A stretch of DNA of 34,145 bases from Rothia santali (GCF_024199905.1 NZ_JANAFB010000033.1:1-34145), one strand, 5' to 3'. Counted from the stretch's first letter, positions 1 through 8,482 are shown. The notes: generated by a model from the sequence alone, not told the origin. Program-made: numbers and translations.

Positions 1-56
1 GGGGTTCCCTCTCCCGGGGACCCTCCCCCCTTCCCGGCCGGGTAGGGGGGTGCCCT

Positions 57-299
57 GTGGTGGGGTCCCCCGCGGAGGGCCCGGGGCGCCCCCCCGGGTT
101 CCCCCGCCTCGACACCGCCCTGGGGCTTCTGGTGCTGGCGGCCGCGGTCGTCTGGGGCGGCAGCCTCTACGGTCCGCTGCCGGGGACCGCGGCGGTGGTC
201 GGCCTCCCCGTATGCCTCTTCGCCGTGACGGGACTGCTGGTGGTCTGGGCCGTGCGGGGTCTCAGGAGCGCCCGGGCAGGCGGTCCCTCCGGTAGGTGA
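57..299 (+). CDS. Small two-helix membrane protein, function unknown
   Basis: An 80-residue frame from a GTG start. Two hydrophobic stretches, about residues 18-39 and 44-69, look like membrane helices, with a basic Arg-rich tail after the second. I do not recognise a family. The frame lies near the window edge, so an upstream partner could be missing. Its 3' end overlaps the 3' end of the convergent thioesterase gene by 38 bases, which is unusual but tolerated in compact genomes. No clear ribosome binding site precedes the GTG. The hydrophobic pattern supports a real protein, but a chance frame in this GC-rich DNA cannot be excluded. Confidence 0.45.
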   Translation: MVGSPAEGPGRPPGFPRLDTALGLLVLAAAVVWGGSLYGPLPGTAAVVGLPVCLFAVTGLLVVWAVRGLRSARAGGPSGR

Positions 300-720
300 T
301 CTCGGAGTATCCGTGAGCCGTGGGGGCGCCGTCCTCGTCGAGGGCGACGAAGACGATCCTGTCGATGGACAGGATCAGCTTGCGGGTGATCATGTTCCGC
401 ACCTCGGCCCGCATGGTCAGGGAGGTCCGGCCGAACCGGATGGCCTTGAGGCCCATCTCGATCATGTCCCCCTGGACCGCGGAGGAGACGAAGTTGATCT
501 CCGAGATCAGCTTGGTCACGGCGCGGTAGCTGCCGAGCTGGAGCATCGCGTAAATGGCGGCCTCCTCGTCGATCCAGCGCAGGAGGGAGCCGCCGAAGAG
601 GGTTCCGTTGGCGTTGAGGTCCTCCGGCTTGACCCACTTGCGGGTCCGGAAGTTGACCGCGTCGTCGTCCTCGCTGATCTGGGGGTCCTGCGGCGCGGCG
701 GGGCGGTTCTCGGAGGTCAT
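262..720 (-). CDS. Acyl-CoA thioesterase, hotdog fold (YciA/BACH type)
   Basis: A 152-residue protein of the usual length for a single-hotdog acyl-CoA hydrolase, which cleaves acyl-CoA to free acid and CoA in the cytoplasm. The family signature is visible at residues 36-51: N-x-N-G-x-x-F-G-G, followed by the helix containing W-I-D-E-E-A-A with Asp51 in the position of the catalytic acid. The later segment around residues 90-115 (GRTSLTMRAEV) fits the second half of the fold. The first 22 residues are an acidic, probably disordered extension. A TAGGCT box ends six bases before the ATG, suggesting a leaderless transcript. The physiological chain length cannot be told from sequence. Confidence 0.88.
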   Translation of the reverse strand: MTSENRPAAPQDPQISEDDDAVNFRTRKWVKPEDLNANGTLFGGSLLRWIDEEAAIYAMLQLGSYRAVTKLISEINFVSSAVQGDMIEMGLKAIRFGRTSLTMRAEVRNMITRKLILSIDRIVFVALDEDGAPTAHGYSEITYRRDRLPGRS

Positions 721-726
721 GCGACC

Positions 727-732
727 AGCCTA
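727..732 (-). promoter_or_regulatory. Candidate -10 box of the thioesterase gene (leaderless)
   Basis: On the minus strand TAGGCT lies exactly six bases before the ATG at 720, so transcription would begin at the A of the start codon. TAnnnT boxes in this position are common for leaderless actinobacterial genes. No convincing -35 is seen. Confidence 0.4.
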
Positions 733-1047
733 GACCTCGGGGCGCGCGGGTCGCTGTGACCCGGGACGCAGGTCCGGTGGCGCTCGCGGGACGGGGGGCG
801 CGGACGTCGCGCCGTGCCGGGCGGGACGTCGTGGGAACGGGGCACGGGCGTCGTCGCATGGGGTGAGGAGAAGGGCCTCCTTCAACGAGGTTTTCCCGAT
901 CTCTACCTCCGGGCATATTCCGTCTCCGGCATGTGGCATGCGGGCGGGCCTCCGGTTCCAGCATCGTGCACCGCCTTTGCCGCGGACCCGAATCATCGGA
1001 ACGATAGCTCCGAAAAAGCCTAGTAGCGCGAAGGGTATGGTGTTTCC

Positions 1048-1116
<69 letters not shown>

Positions 1117-1253
1117 CCCGCCTCCGGCCAGCCCCTTCTCCCCCTGAGCGAAAAATCCTTGCGTCCCCACGCCCCGGGGCAGTTTCATGGAGTCATGGAT
1201 CACTATCGAAGTCCCGGCCCGCGTCCGTCCCGCCTCACCGAGGTGATCGGCTG

Positions 1254-2582
1254 ATGGACGCGGGAACCTGGCTGAACATAGGACTCGTCCTGCTCTTCGT
1301 CCTGGTCGGCGGCGTCTTCGCCGCGACGGAGATCGCCCTGGTCTCCCTCCGGGAGGGGCAGATCGACCGGATGGAGCGCCGCAGCCGCCGCGGGCAGCGC
1401 GTGGCCGGCATCGCCCGCGACCCCAACCGCTTCCTGGCGGCGGTCCAGATCGGCGTCACGGTGGCGGGCTTCTTCTCCGCGGCCTACGGCGCCTCGACCA
1501 TCGCCCCCGACCTCGCCCCCGCCCTGACCGGCTTGGGCCTCGGCGAGCAGACCGCGCAGACGGCGGCCCTGGTGCTGATGACCCTCCTGGTGGCCTTCTG
1601 CTCGCTCGTGCTCGGCGAGCTGGTGCCCAAGCGCCTCGCGCTCCAGCGCTCCTCGGGGATCGCCCTGGTGGTGGGGCCGCCCCTGGACACCTTCGCCACG
1701 CTCATGCGCCCGGTGATCTGGCTGCTCTCGGTCTCCACCAACGGGCTGCTGCGCCTGCTCCGGGTGGACCCCGACCAGGCCAACGAGCAGATGTCCGAGG
1801 AGGAGCTGCGCGACCTCGTCGTGGCCCACGAGGGCCTGCCCGAGGACGAGCGGCAGATCCTGCGCGACGTCTTCCGCACCAACGAGCGCACCATTAGCGA
1901 GGTCATGCGCCCCCGCCACGAGGCCGTCTTCCTCTCCGCAGACCTCTCCCTCACGGAGGCCGTCGCCGAGATCTCGGAGCACCCGTACTCCCGCTACCCG
2001 GTCACGGGCGAGGACTTCGACGACGTCCTCGGTTTCGTCCACGTCCGGGACGTCCTGCTCGCCGAGCCCCGCGCGGGCTCCCGCACGGTCCGGGACCTCG
2101 CGCGCCGGATCGTGGTGCTGCCGGGCACCAACGGCGTCCTCGGCTCGATCACGCTGATGCGCCGCGAGCGGACCCACATCGCCGTCGTCATCGACGAGTA
2201 CGGCGGCACGGACGGGATCGTGACCCTCGAGGACCTGGTGGAGGAGCTCGTGGGGGAGATCGAGGACGAGTACGACGCCGAGGGCGCCCCTCCGCCGGTC
2301 CGGCCGGGCGCGGAGGAGGTCGTCGTCGAGGGCGGCCTGACCCTGGAGGACGTGGCCGACGACGCCGGCCTCCAGCTCCCCGAGGGCCCGTACGAGACCA
2401 TCGGCGGCTTCCTCCAGGACGAGCTCGACCGGGTGCCGTGCGCCGGCGACGTCGTGGTGATCGAGGGGCGCGAGGTCGAGGTGCTCACCATGGACGGGCA
2501 CCGGGTGGAGTCGGTGCGCATCGCCCCGAGCCGGGCCCCGGAGGCCGGCCGGGTGGAGGAGGCGGGCCGGGCGGCCGGCTGA
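1254..2582 (+). CDS. CNNM/CorC (HlyC-like) membrane protein with CBS pair
   Basis: A 442-residue protein with the full architecture of the hemolysin-C/CorC family: a DUF21/CNNM transmembrane domain (about 1-190) containing the conserved GELVPKR at 121-127, two CBS domains (about 213-340) with the typical MRPR and IDEYGGTDGIVTLEDLVEE motifs, and a CorC/HlyC transporter-associated domain (about 355-425). Family members are membrane-bound and implicated in Mg2+/Co2+ efflux or homeostasis, with CBS domains sensing adenosine nucleotides; hemolysin is a historical name. The ATG has a good GAGGTGAT ribosome binding site eight bases upstream. It is followed after 72 bases by a permease on the same strand. 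The transported ion is inferred from the family. Confidence 0.9.
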   Translation: MDAGTWLNIGLVLLFVLVGGVFAATEIALVSLREGQIDRMERRSRRGQRVAGIARDPNRFLAAVQIGVTVAGFFSAAYGASTIAPDLAPALTGLGLGEQTAQTAALVLMTLLVAFCSLVLGELVPKRLALQRSSGIALVVGPPLDTFATLMRPVIWLLSVSTNGLLRLLRVDPDQANEQMSEEELRDLVVAHEGLPEDERQILRDVFRTNERTISEVMRPRHEAVFLSADLSLTEAVAEISEHPYSRYPVTGEDFDDVLGFVHVRDVLLAEPRAGSRTVRDLARRIVVLPGTNGVLGSITLMRRERTHIAVVIDEYGGTDGIVTLEDLVEELVGEIEDEYDAEGAPPPVRPGAEEVVVEGGLTLEDVADDAGLQLPEGPYETIGGFLQDELDRVPCAGDVVVIEGREVEVLTMDGHRVESVRIAPSRAPEAGRVEEAGRAAG

Positions 2583-2654
2583 CCCGCCCCGATCGTCATC
2601 AACCGGTGACAGAGACGAAACCACTGGTCAGCCTGCTTATGGAAGACTGGGCCC

Positions 2655-4049
2655 ATGACAGATATGAGCAAGGTCACATTCCAGGACGGCGTCGTCACCT
2701 CCAAGGCCCACGCCACCAAGCTCAAGAAGACGGTGGGCACGACCCTGCTGTTCTTCTTCATCGTCGGCGACACCCTCGGCGCCGGCATCTACACCCTCGT
2801 GGGGACCATGGCCAACGACGTCGGCGGGGCCCTTTGGGTGCCCCTGATCGTGGCGCTGATCCTGGCCCTGCTGACCGCCGGCACCTACGCGGAGCTGATC
2901 ACCAAGTACCCGCGGGCGGGAGGGGCGGCGCGCTACGCCGAGGTGGCCTTCAAGCGGCCCTACCTGACCTTCCTCGTCGGGTTCCTGATGCTCTCCTCCG
3001 GGATCACGACGGCGGCGTCGCTGGCCAACGCCTTCGCCGGCGACTACCTGGCCTCGCTCATCGACGTCCCGCCCGTCCCGGTCACGCTCGCCTTCATCGT
3101 GCTGCTGATCCTGGTGAACATGCGGGGCGTGCGGGAGTCGCTCTCGGCCAACGTGGTCATGACCCTGATCGAGATGACCGGCCTGGCGATCATCATCGTG
3201 GTCGCGGCGATCGTCTTCGGCAGCGGCGACGGGGACATCTCGCGCGCCGTCGAGTTCGCCCCCGACGTCGCCCCCGTGGCCGGGATCTTCGCGGCGTCGA
3301 TCATCGCCTTCTTCTCCTTCCTCGGCTTCGAGGCCGCGGCGAACATGGCCGAGGAGGTCAAGGACCCGACCCGCTCCTACCCGCGGGCGCTGTTCGGGGC
3401 GATCGGCACCGCGGGCATCGTGTACACGCTGATCGCCGTGGGCGCCGCGATCGTGGTCCCGACCTCGCAGCTGGCCGACTCGACCGGGCCGCTGCTCGAG
3501 GTCGTCAGGGCCTCCGGCGTCGCGGTGCCGGAGACCCTGTTCGCGCTGATCGCCCTGGTGGCGATCGCCAACGGCGCCCTGCTGTTCATGGTCATGGCCA
3601 GCCGCGCGACCTACGGCCTCGCGGAGGCGGCGCTCCTGCCGCAGGTCTTCGGGCGGGTGCTCCCGCGGCGCCGGACCCCCTGGGTCGCGATCCTCACGGT
3701 GGGCCTGGCGACCATGGCCATGAGCCTGGTGGGCGACGTCGGGCAGCTGGCGGCCACCACGGTGCTGCTGCTCCTGCTGGTGTTCATCTCCGCGAACATC
3801 TCGGTCCTGGTCCTCAAGAAGGACAAGGTGGCCCACCGGCACTTCACGGTGCCGCGGATCGTGCCGATCGTCGCGTTGATCGCCAGCATCGTACTGCTGA
3901 CCCAGCAGACCCTGGAGGTGTGGCTCATCGGCATCGGCTACGTCGTGGTGGGCACGATCCTGTTCCTCGTCGCGCGGGCCACCCGCGGCAAGGACGCGCC
4001 GGCCCCGGTCACCCGGGACAACCCGCAGGTCGGCCGGACGGCGGAGTGA
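2655..4049 (+). CDS. APC superfamily amino acid permease
   Basis: A 464-residue protein with about twelve hydrophobic helices. The first helix carries the APC hallmark G-A-G-I-Y-T-L-V-G at residues 42-50, the unwound substrate- and ion-binding segment of this fold. The segment FFSFLGFEAAANMAEEVKDPTRSYPRA in helix 6 and the following loop is typical of the cationic amino acid transporter/GabP-like branch. It should import an amino acid or amine by proton symport across the cytoplasmic membrane. The first ATG at 2655 has a weak GGAAG ten bases upstream; a second ATG nine bases later is possible. The substrate cannot be assigned from sequence. Confidence 0.87.
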   Translation: MTDMSKVTFQDGVVTSKAHATKLKKTVGTTLLFFFIVGDTLGAGIYTLVGTMANDVGGALWVPLIVALILALLTAGTYAELITKYPRAGGAARYAEVAFKRPYLTFLVGFLMLSSGITTAASLANAFAGDYLASLIDVPPVPVTLAFIVLLILVNMRGVRESLSANVVMTLIEMTGLAIIIVVAAIVFGSGDGDISRAVEFAPDVAPVAGIFAASIIAFFSFLGFEAAANMAEEVKDPTRSYPRALFGAIGTAGIVYTLIAVGAAIVVPTSQLADSTGPLLEVVRASGVAVPETLFALIALVAIANGALLFMVMASRATYGLAEAALLPQVFGRVLPRRRTPWVAILTVGLATMAMSLVGDVGQLAATTVLLLLLVFISANISVLVLKKDKVAHRHFTVPRIVPIVALIASIVLLTQQTLEVWLIGIGYVVVGTILFLVARATRGKDAPAPVTRDNPQVGRTAE

Positions 4050-4218
4050 TCTCCGACGCACGCAACCTCCCCCGGTTGACAGCGCTGATAGGTTGGTCCG
4101 ATGTGCCTGGAGCCGGCGCGGTCGAACGCCGCGCGAGCGCCGGACCGTAAGGGCACCCCCGCGCCCGCCGGCGCGGCCATCGTCTTCGCGGCGCATCGAT
4201 CAGGAAATCAGGTATCGC

Positions 4219-5871
4219 GTGTCCGCCGAGACCACCCATCACGAGGCCGTCAGCCCCTCGGACCATCAGACCGACCTGACGGCCGGCCCCCGGACCGGCC
4301 GTCTGGGCGGCGAGCGGCGTCCGGAGCGCGGCTCATCGCCCGCCCCGGCGCCCGTGGGGGCCGACCGCTGGGTGACCGGCATCAGCGCCGGCGCCCTGGG
4401 GGCCTTCGTCCTCGGCGCGATCGTCTTCCCGGAGACGGTCAGCTCGTGGGTCGACGTCGGGCTGGCCAAGTCCGCTCAGTGGTTCGGCCTCTACTGGCAG
4501 ATCCTCCTCCTGGCGACCTTCCTCATCGCCATCGCCCTGGCGTTCACCCCGTGGGCCCGGGCCAAGCTGGGCGGGACCTCCGTCCCGGAGTTCGGCCGCT
4601 TCAAGTGGGTCGCCATGGTCATGAGCACCCTGCTGGCCGGCGGCGGGGTCTTCTGGGCCGCGGCGGAGCCCGTGAACCACCTGGTGAGCACCCCGCCGCG
4701 CGTCGGCGAGCTCGACCCCGGGTCCGCCCAGGCCGCCTTCACGGCCCTGTCCCAGAGCTTCGTGCACTGGGGCTTCCTCGCCTGGGCCATCATCGGCTCG
4801 CTGGGGACCATCGTGATGATGTACGGCGTCGAGAAGGGGATGCCGCTGCGCCCCCGCACCCTGCTCTACCCGCTGATGGGCACCCGGGCCGCGACGCACT
4901 GGATCGGCGCCGTCGCGGACATCGTGGCGATCATCGCGGTGGTGGCCGGGACGGTCGGCCCCATCGGCTTCCTCGGGCTGCAGGTCTCCTACGGCCTCTC
5001 GGCGTTCTTCGGCGTCCCGGACACCTACCTCACGCAGCTGATCGTCATCGCCCTCCTGGTGGGCATCGCCTGCGCCTCGGTGATCTCCGGGCTGGGCAAG
5101 GGCATCCAGATCCTCAGCCGGGCGAACATCTGGCTGGCCGCGGCTCTCATGGCCCTGATCGTGGTCCTGGGCTCCGCGTGGTACCTGCTGAAGTCCTTCG
5201 TGGGCGGGCTCGGCGTCTACGCGCAGAGCTTCTTCGGCGCCACCCTCTACCAGGGCGACGCGGAGTGGCTGTCCCAGTGGACGCTGTTCTTCTTCGGCTG
5301 GTTCCTGGGCTACGCCCCGCTCATGGCCATCTTCATCGCCCGCATCTCCCGCGGGCGCACCGTCCGGGACCTGATCGTGAGCACCACGGTGCTGCCCCCG
5401 CTGGTCAGCTGCGTCTGGTTCACCGTGCTGGGCGGGACCGGCGTCATGTTCGAGCAGCGCTCGCCGGGCTCGATCTCGGAGCCGCTGGCGGAGTCCGGGC
5501 TGCCCGCCGCGGTCATGGCCATCTCCTCGCAGCTGCCGATGACGACGCTGGTCGGCGGCGCCTTCCTGGTCCTCACCCTCGTCTTCGTGGCGACCACCGC
5601 CGACTCGATGTCCTACAGCATCGCCCAGTCCTGCGCGCCCTCGGGCGAGCCGTCCACGGTGCAGCGGACCCTGTGGGCCCTGATCATGGGCGCGGCGGCC
5701 GCGGTGCTCATCTCGATCGGCGACGGCGGGATCAACGCGCTGCAGTCCTTCATCGTTGTCACCGCGGTGCCCGCTGGCTTCCTGATGCTTCCGGCGGTCT
5801 GGGGCGCGCCGCTGTACGTGCGGCGGCTGGCGCTCGAGCAGGGGGTCGTGCGCCCGCGCGCCGGGTCCTGA
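4219..5871 (+). CDS. BCCT family transporter with divergent substrate site
   Basis: A betaine/carnitine/choline-type secondary transporter of about 550 residues. The GTG at 4219 is chosen because it follows an AGGAAATCAGG purine-rich site; upstream codons in the same frame give an Arg/Pro-rich non-protein-like tail. About twelve helices follow a roughly 48-residue hydrophilic N-terminus. Family marks are FWAAAEP (145-151), GMPLRPRTLLYPLMG and ARISRGRTVRDL. The glycine-rich segment before FWAAAEP lacks the usual GxGxG spacing. In the helix forming the aromatic box, the betaine-type W-A-W-W-I-S-W is F-G-W-F-L-G-Y (359-365), so two of three Trp are replaced. The ligand may therefore not be a classical betaine. 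Confidence 0.85.
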   Translation: MSAETTHHEAVSPSDHQTDLTAGPRTGRLGGERRPERGSSPAPAPVGADRWVTGISAGALGAFVLGAIVFPETVSSWVDVGLAKSAQWFGLYWQILLLATFLIAIALAFTPWARAKLGGTSVPEFGRFKWVAMVMSTLLAGGGVFWAAAEPVNHLVSTPPRVGELDPGSAQAAFTALSQSFVHWGFLAWAIIGSLGTIVMMYGVEKGMPLRPRTLLYPLMGTRAATHWIGAVADIVAIIAVVAGTVGPIGFLGLQVSYGLSAFFGVPDTYLTQLIVIALLVGIACASVISGLGKGIQILSRANIWLAAALMALIVVLGSAWYLLKSFVGGLGVYAQSFFGATLYQGDAEWLSQWTLFFFGWFLGYAPLMAIFIARISRGRTVRDLIVSTTVLPPLVSCVWFTVLGGTGVMFEQRSPGSISEPLAESGLPAAVMAISSQLPMTTLVGGAFLVLTLVFVATTADSMSYSIAQSCAPSGEPSTVQRTLWALIMGAAAAVLISIGDGGINALQSFIVVTAVPAGFLMLPAVWGAPLYVRRLALEQGVVRPRAGS

Positions 5872-5895
5872 CCGCCGCGGCTCAAGATCCCCTCA

Positions 5896-5915
5896 AGGAA
5901 CGCCGAAGGGTTCCT
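5896..5915 (+). terminator. Hairpin after the BCCT gene
   Basis: AGGAAC (5896-5901) and GTTCCT (5910-5915) form a perfect 6-bp stem with an 8-base loop, 25 bases after the BCCT stop codon. There is no T-tract, as is frequent for actinobacterial terminators. Confidence 0.4.
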
Positions 5916-5985
5916 CCCGCGGGGTCGTAAATTGCCCGATCCTTGCGCCGGGCGGCGTCCTTCCCTTGATCCTTTACCGGGAAAC

Positions 5986-5991
5986 TATGAT
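5986..5991 (+). promoter_or_regulatory. Candidate -10 box (TATGAT) for the SipW-type locus
   Basis: TATGAT lies 46 bases before the ATG at 6038 in a locally AT-richer stretch. A TTGATC at 5966-5971 is only 14 bases away, short for a -35, so the partner box is uncertain. Confidence 0.4.
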
Positions 5992-6037
5992 CATCGCCCG
6001 GGCAATCCGGTCTCGGGCCGGACACTCAGGGATGGTC

Positions 6038-6559
6038 ATGAAGAAGACAACCAAGGGCGCACTCGCCATCGGGGCCGGCGTGGTCCTGCTCATCGGCGGC
6101 GGCGGATCGCTGGCCGTGTGGAACCAGAGCGTGGGATCCGAGGCCGGCACCCTGCAGGCCGGTAACCTCGCGCTCACCGCGGGCCAGGGCACCTGGACCG
6201 ACGCCGAGGGCCAGGCCGTGGACCTCGCCTCGTACCGCGTGGTCCCCGGCGACACGCTGACCTACAGCCAGCCGATCGGCGTCGTGCTCGAGGGTGACAA
6301 CCTCAAGGCGGAGCTCACCTCGACCGGCGTGGCCGAGTCCGGCTTCGACTCCCAGAACATCGAGGTCAGCGACCCGGTGCTCACGACGACCGCGGGGGAC
6401 CCGGTCCCCGCGACCCTCTCGGAGTCGGGGCAGTTCGAGGCCTCGATCTCCTTCGAGTTCCTCAGCACCACCACCGGCACGGACGACACGCTCTCGACCC
6501 ACGACTTCGAGAACGTCGGATTCAAGCTGGAGCAGCTGGACGCCGGCGCGGCTGCGTAG
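6038..6559 (+). CDS. TasA-like secreted protein with SipW-dependent signal sequence
   Basis: A 173-residue protein opening with MKKTTKGALAIGAG, a hydrophobic core (about 8-26) and then the segment LAVWNQS. This is the alternate-type signal sequence of actinobacterial proteins processed by SipW-like peptidases, as in TasA/CotN of Bacillus. The mature part is Thr/Ser/Asp-rich and predicted beta-sandwich. The ATG at 6038 is preferred over 6032 because AGGG at 6028-6031 is then six bases away. It is first in a co-directional set with a second substrate, the peptidase and a third substrate, and is separated from them by a strong hairpin that could let this gene be expressed more highly. Fibre formation is inferred from the family. 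Confidence 0.82.
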   Translation: MKKTTKGALAIGAGVVLLIGGGGSLAVWNQSVGSEAGTLQAGNLALTAGQGTWTDAEGQAVDLASYRVVPGDTLTYSQPIGVVLEGDNLKAELTSTGVAESGFDSQNIEVSDPVLTTTAGDPVPATLSESGQFEASISFEFLSTTTGTDDTLSTHDFENVGFKLEQLDAGAAA

Positions 6560-6567
6560 TCCCGAGG

Positions 6568-6609
6568 GGATCCGGCCCCGCAGCCCCGGGCGGGCGCGGG
6601 GCCGGATCC
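6568..6609 (+). terminator. 14-bp perfect hairpin between first and second genes of the SipW locus
   Basis: GGATCCGGCCCCGC (6568-6581) pairs perfectly with GCGGGGCCGGATCC (6596-6609) around a 14-base loop, starting nine bases after the first gene's stop. It lacks a U-tract. It may be a partial terminator or a 3'-end stabiliser that sets the ratio of the abundant structural protein to the downstream processing genes. Confidence 0.65.
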
Positions 6610-6643
6610 GCCGGCACCCCGGATCACAGTGGAGGGCGGTCCC

Positions 6644-7264
6644 ATGTCCACCAGGACGTGCTGGAGGGCGGTGAGCGCCGTGGCCCTCGCCGTCGTGCTC
6701 GGCCTGCTCACGGTGCAGGCCTCCCTCGCCCTGTGGTTCCAGGTGGTCGGTGCGGGCGCGGGCGCGGTGCAGGCGGCGGACTTCACCGTCCGGGTCGCCG
6801 ACCCCGTCTCGGGCGGCTCCGGTGCCCTGGGTGAGACCCGTGCCCGGCCCCTGCCCGTGCAGGCCGCGGGCGGGGAGCTCGACCGCGGCGGGACTGCCTT
6901 CTACCGCGTGGACCTGAGCAACCTCACCGACGCGGGCGGTTCCTTCGACCTGCGGATCAGACCGGATGGGCCGGCGGCGATCACGCCGGCCTCGGCGGCC
7001 TCCGCCCTGGGCGACTCGCTGCGGCTGGGCCTCGCCGCCGCCGGCCCCGTGCCCTGCGAGGCGGCCGCCTATGCGCCCCTCCCGGTCGGGACCGCCGCGG
7101 TGGGGGACCTCCCGTCGCTCACCGTGGGCAAGGGCGGAACCGGGGGCCTCTGCCTCCGCGCCACGCTGTCACCGGACGCGCCCGCCGACCTGAGTGGACT
7201 GCAGGCGGGCGTCACGCTCGATCTCACGGCCCTCCAGGTGGCCGGCTCCGAGGGGGAACCATGA
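6644..7264 (+). CDS. Secreted protein with alternate-type signal sequence, second substrate of SipW locus
   Basis: A 206-residue protein. The N-terminus (RAVSAVALAVVLGLLTVQASLALWF) has a basic start, a hydrophobic core and the ALW segment seen in SipW-dependent substrates of actinobacteria. The mature region is Gly/Ala/Asp-rich with two Cys (PCEAAAYA and GLCLRATL) that could form a disulfide outside the cell. The ATG at 6644 is chosen because GGAGGG at 6631-6636 sits seven bases upstream. The stop codon overlaps the start of the peptidase gene (ATGA), so the two are translationally coupled. It could be an anchor or minor fibre subunit like TapA, but no homology to TapA can be claimed by eye. 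Confidence 0.75.
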   Translation: MSTRTCWRAVSAVALAVVLGLLTVQASLALWFQVVGAGAGAVQAADFTVRVADPVSGGSGALGETRARPLPVQAAGGELDRGGTAFYRVDLSNLTDAGGSFDLRIRPDGPAAITPASAASALGDSLRLGLAAAGPVPCEAAAYAPLPVGTAAVGDLPSLTVGKGGTGGLCLRATLSPDAPADLSGLQAGVTLDLTALQVAGSEGEP

Positions 7265-7968
7265 TCCAGGACGCGCACGCGCCCGCGCCTGTCGAGGCGG
7301 ACCGCGCGGCCCCGGAGCGTGCCGACGCCGTGGGAGGGGACCTCGAGCCGGCGCGGCCCCTCTGGCGGCGTCTCTCGCGGGGCGCCCTGGCCGTCCTCAG
7401 CTTCCTGGCCCTCTGCGCCGCCGTACTCGCCGCGCTGGTGCTCGTGGTCGTCCCCGCCCTGACGAACTCCGGGACCTACACGATCCTCACGTCGTCCATG
7501 AGCCCCCACTACCCTCCGGGCACGCTCATGGTGGTCAAGCCGACGCCGTTCGAGCAGCTGCGGCCTGGAGACGTCATCACGTACCAGATCGAGTCCGGCC
7601 GGCCCGAGGTGGTCAGCCACCGGGTCGTCTCGATGACGGCCGACCAGCAGGGCGAGCCGATGCTGATCACCCGGGGCGACAACAACTCGGAGCTCGACGC
7701 GCAACCGGTCCGCGAGGTCCAGGTGCGCGGGAAGCTGTTCTTCGCGGTCCCCCTCGTGGGCCACGTCGCCAACTGGCTCGGCCACCAAGAGCGCGGAGTC
7801 GTGGGGCAGGCGCTGGCGGCCGCACTCATCCTCTACGGCCTCTACGCCCTCGTCAGCGCGGGTCTGTCGGGACGACGCCGAGGCGCTCGGTCCGCCGGTG
7901 CGGCCGCGGCGGGGGACCGGAGCGAGACGACGGACGGGAAGGCGGTACCCGATGGGCAGGCGCGGTGA
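7261..7968 (+). CDS. sipW: Signal peptidase I, SipW/ER type (Ser/His)
   Basis: A 235-residue membrane peptidase that removes signal peptides from exported proteins. A cytosolic N-terminus of about 40 residues precedes a membrane helix (about 41-65), then the catalytic segment TSSMSPHYPPG with Ser79 before Met80. The general base is His120 in VVSHRVV rather than Lys, the hallmark of ER-type/SipW peptidases. GDNN at 139-142 provides the conserved Asp140. A second helix (about 181-201) and a basic tail complete the family's usual two-helix layout. It lies between genes for proteins with alternate-type signal sequences, its likely dedicated substrates. The name is by family likeness to Bacillus SipW. 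Confidence 0.9.
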   Translation: MIQDAHAPAPVEADRAAPERADAVGGDLEPARPLWRRLSRGALAVLSFLALCAAVLAALVLVVVPALTNSGTYTILTSSMSPHYPPGTLMVVKPTPFEQLRPGDVITYQIESGRPEVVSHRVVSMTADQQGEPMLITRGDNNSELDAQPVREVQVRGKLFFAVPLVGHVANWLGHQERGVVGQALAAALILYGLYALVSAGLSGRRRGARSAGAAAAGDRSETTDGKAVPDGQAR

Positions 7969-8482
7969 GGCCCGGGCGCGGGGCGGGCGCCGGATCCCCG
8001 GTCTCCGCGTCGCCCTGGTCGTCTACCTGTCGGTGGTCCTGAGCGGGGTGACCGGGGCGGTCGGCCACGCGCTGTGGTCGCAGCAGGGAGCCGTCACGGC
8101 GACGGTCTCGATCGCCGAGTTCGCACCGGCCGCCGTCGAGGCGTCCAGCATCCGCTGCGAGGCGTCCTCCGCCGGCACGGCCGCCGCATCCCTGGCGGTG
8201 GCCTTCGACGCCAGCCCGGGGGCGACGTCGTACACCCTGGTGCTGCGGGCGGAGGATGGGCGGACGACGGGGCCGATCACGATCTCCGGGACCAGCGGCG
8301 AGATCCCGCTGGAGGCGGCCGCGCCGGAGGAGGGGCAGGAGCGATATGCGCTCAGGATCCAGCCCTTCCGCGAGGGCGCTGCGGCGGGTGGCGAGCCCGC
8401 CTACCGTGCCGTCCTCGTCGAGAGGTCGCCGGACCGCGATGCGAGAATCGAGTGCGGCCCGTACGCGGGGACGGGCTTCTAG
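7952..8482 (+). CDS. Secreted FN3-like protein, third protein of SipW locus
   Basis: A 176-residue protein starting at the ATG at 7952, with GGGAAGG at 7936-7942 upstream, and overlapping the peptidase gene by 17 bases. After a very basic start (GRRGEARARGGRR) comes a hydrophobic helix (about 19-38) and then HALWSQQG, again the alternate-type signal context. The mature region contains a stretch resembling a fibronectin-III-like beta-sandwich (GATSYTLVLRAEDG followed by TTGPITISG). Two Cys, one soon after the signal and one near the C-terminus, could form a disulfide that closes the domain. The role is unknown; position and signal type suggest it is exported with the other two proteins. Confidence 0.7.
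   Translation: MGRRGEARARGGRRIPGLRVALVVYLSVVLSGVTGAVGHALWSQQGAVTATVSIAEFAPAAVEASSIRCEASSAGTAAASLAVAFDASPGATSYTLVLRAEDGRTTGPITISGTSGEIPLEAAAPEEGQERYALRIQPFREGAAAGGEPAYRAVLVERSPDRDARIECGPYAGTGF

Noticed and set aside
4076-4104. TTGACA (4076-4081) as -35 of a BCCT promoter
   Set aside because: No acceptable -10 lies 16-18 bases downstream. A TAGGTT at 4089-4094 is too close, so the promoter could not be defined.
2637-4196. Long open frame on the minus strand opposite the APC permease, and many similar ones elsewhere
   Set aside because: These are shadows caused by high GC at third codon positions. Their products are Arg/Gly/Asp/His-rich without any recognisable domain, while the opposite frame encodes a clear protein.
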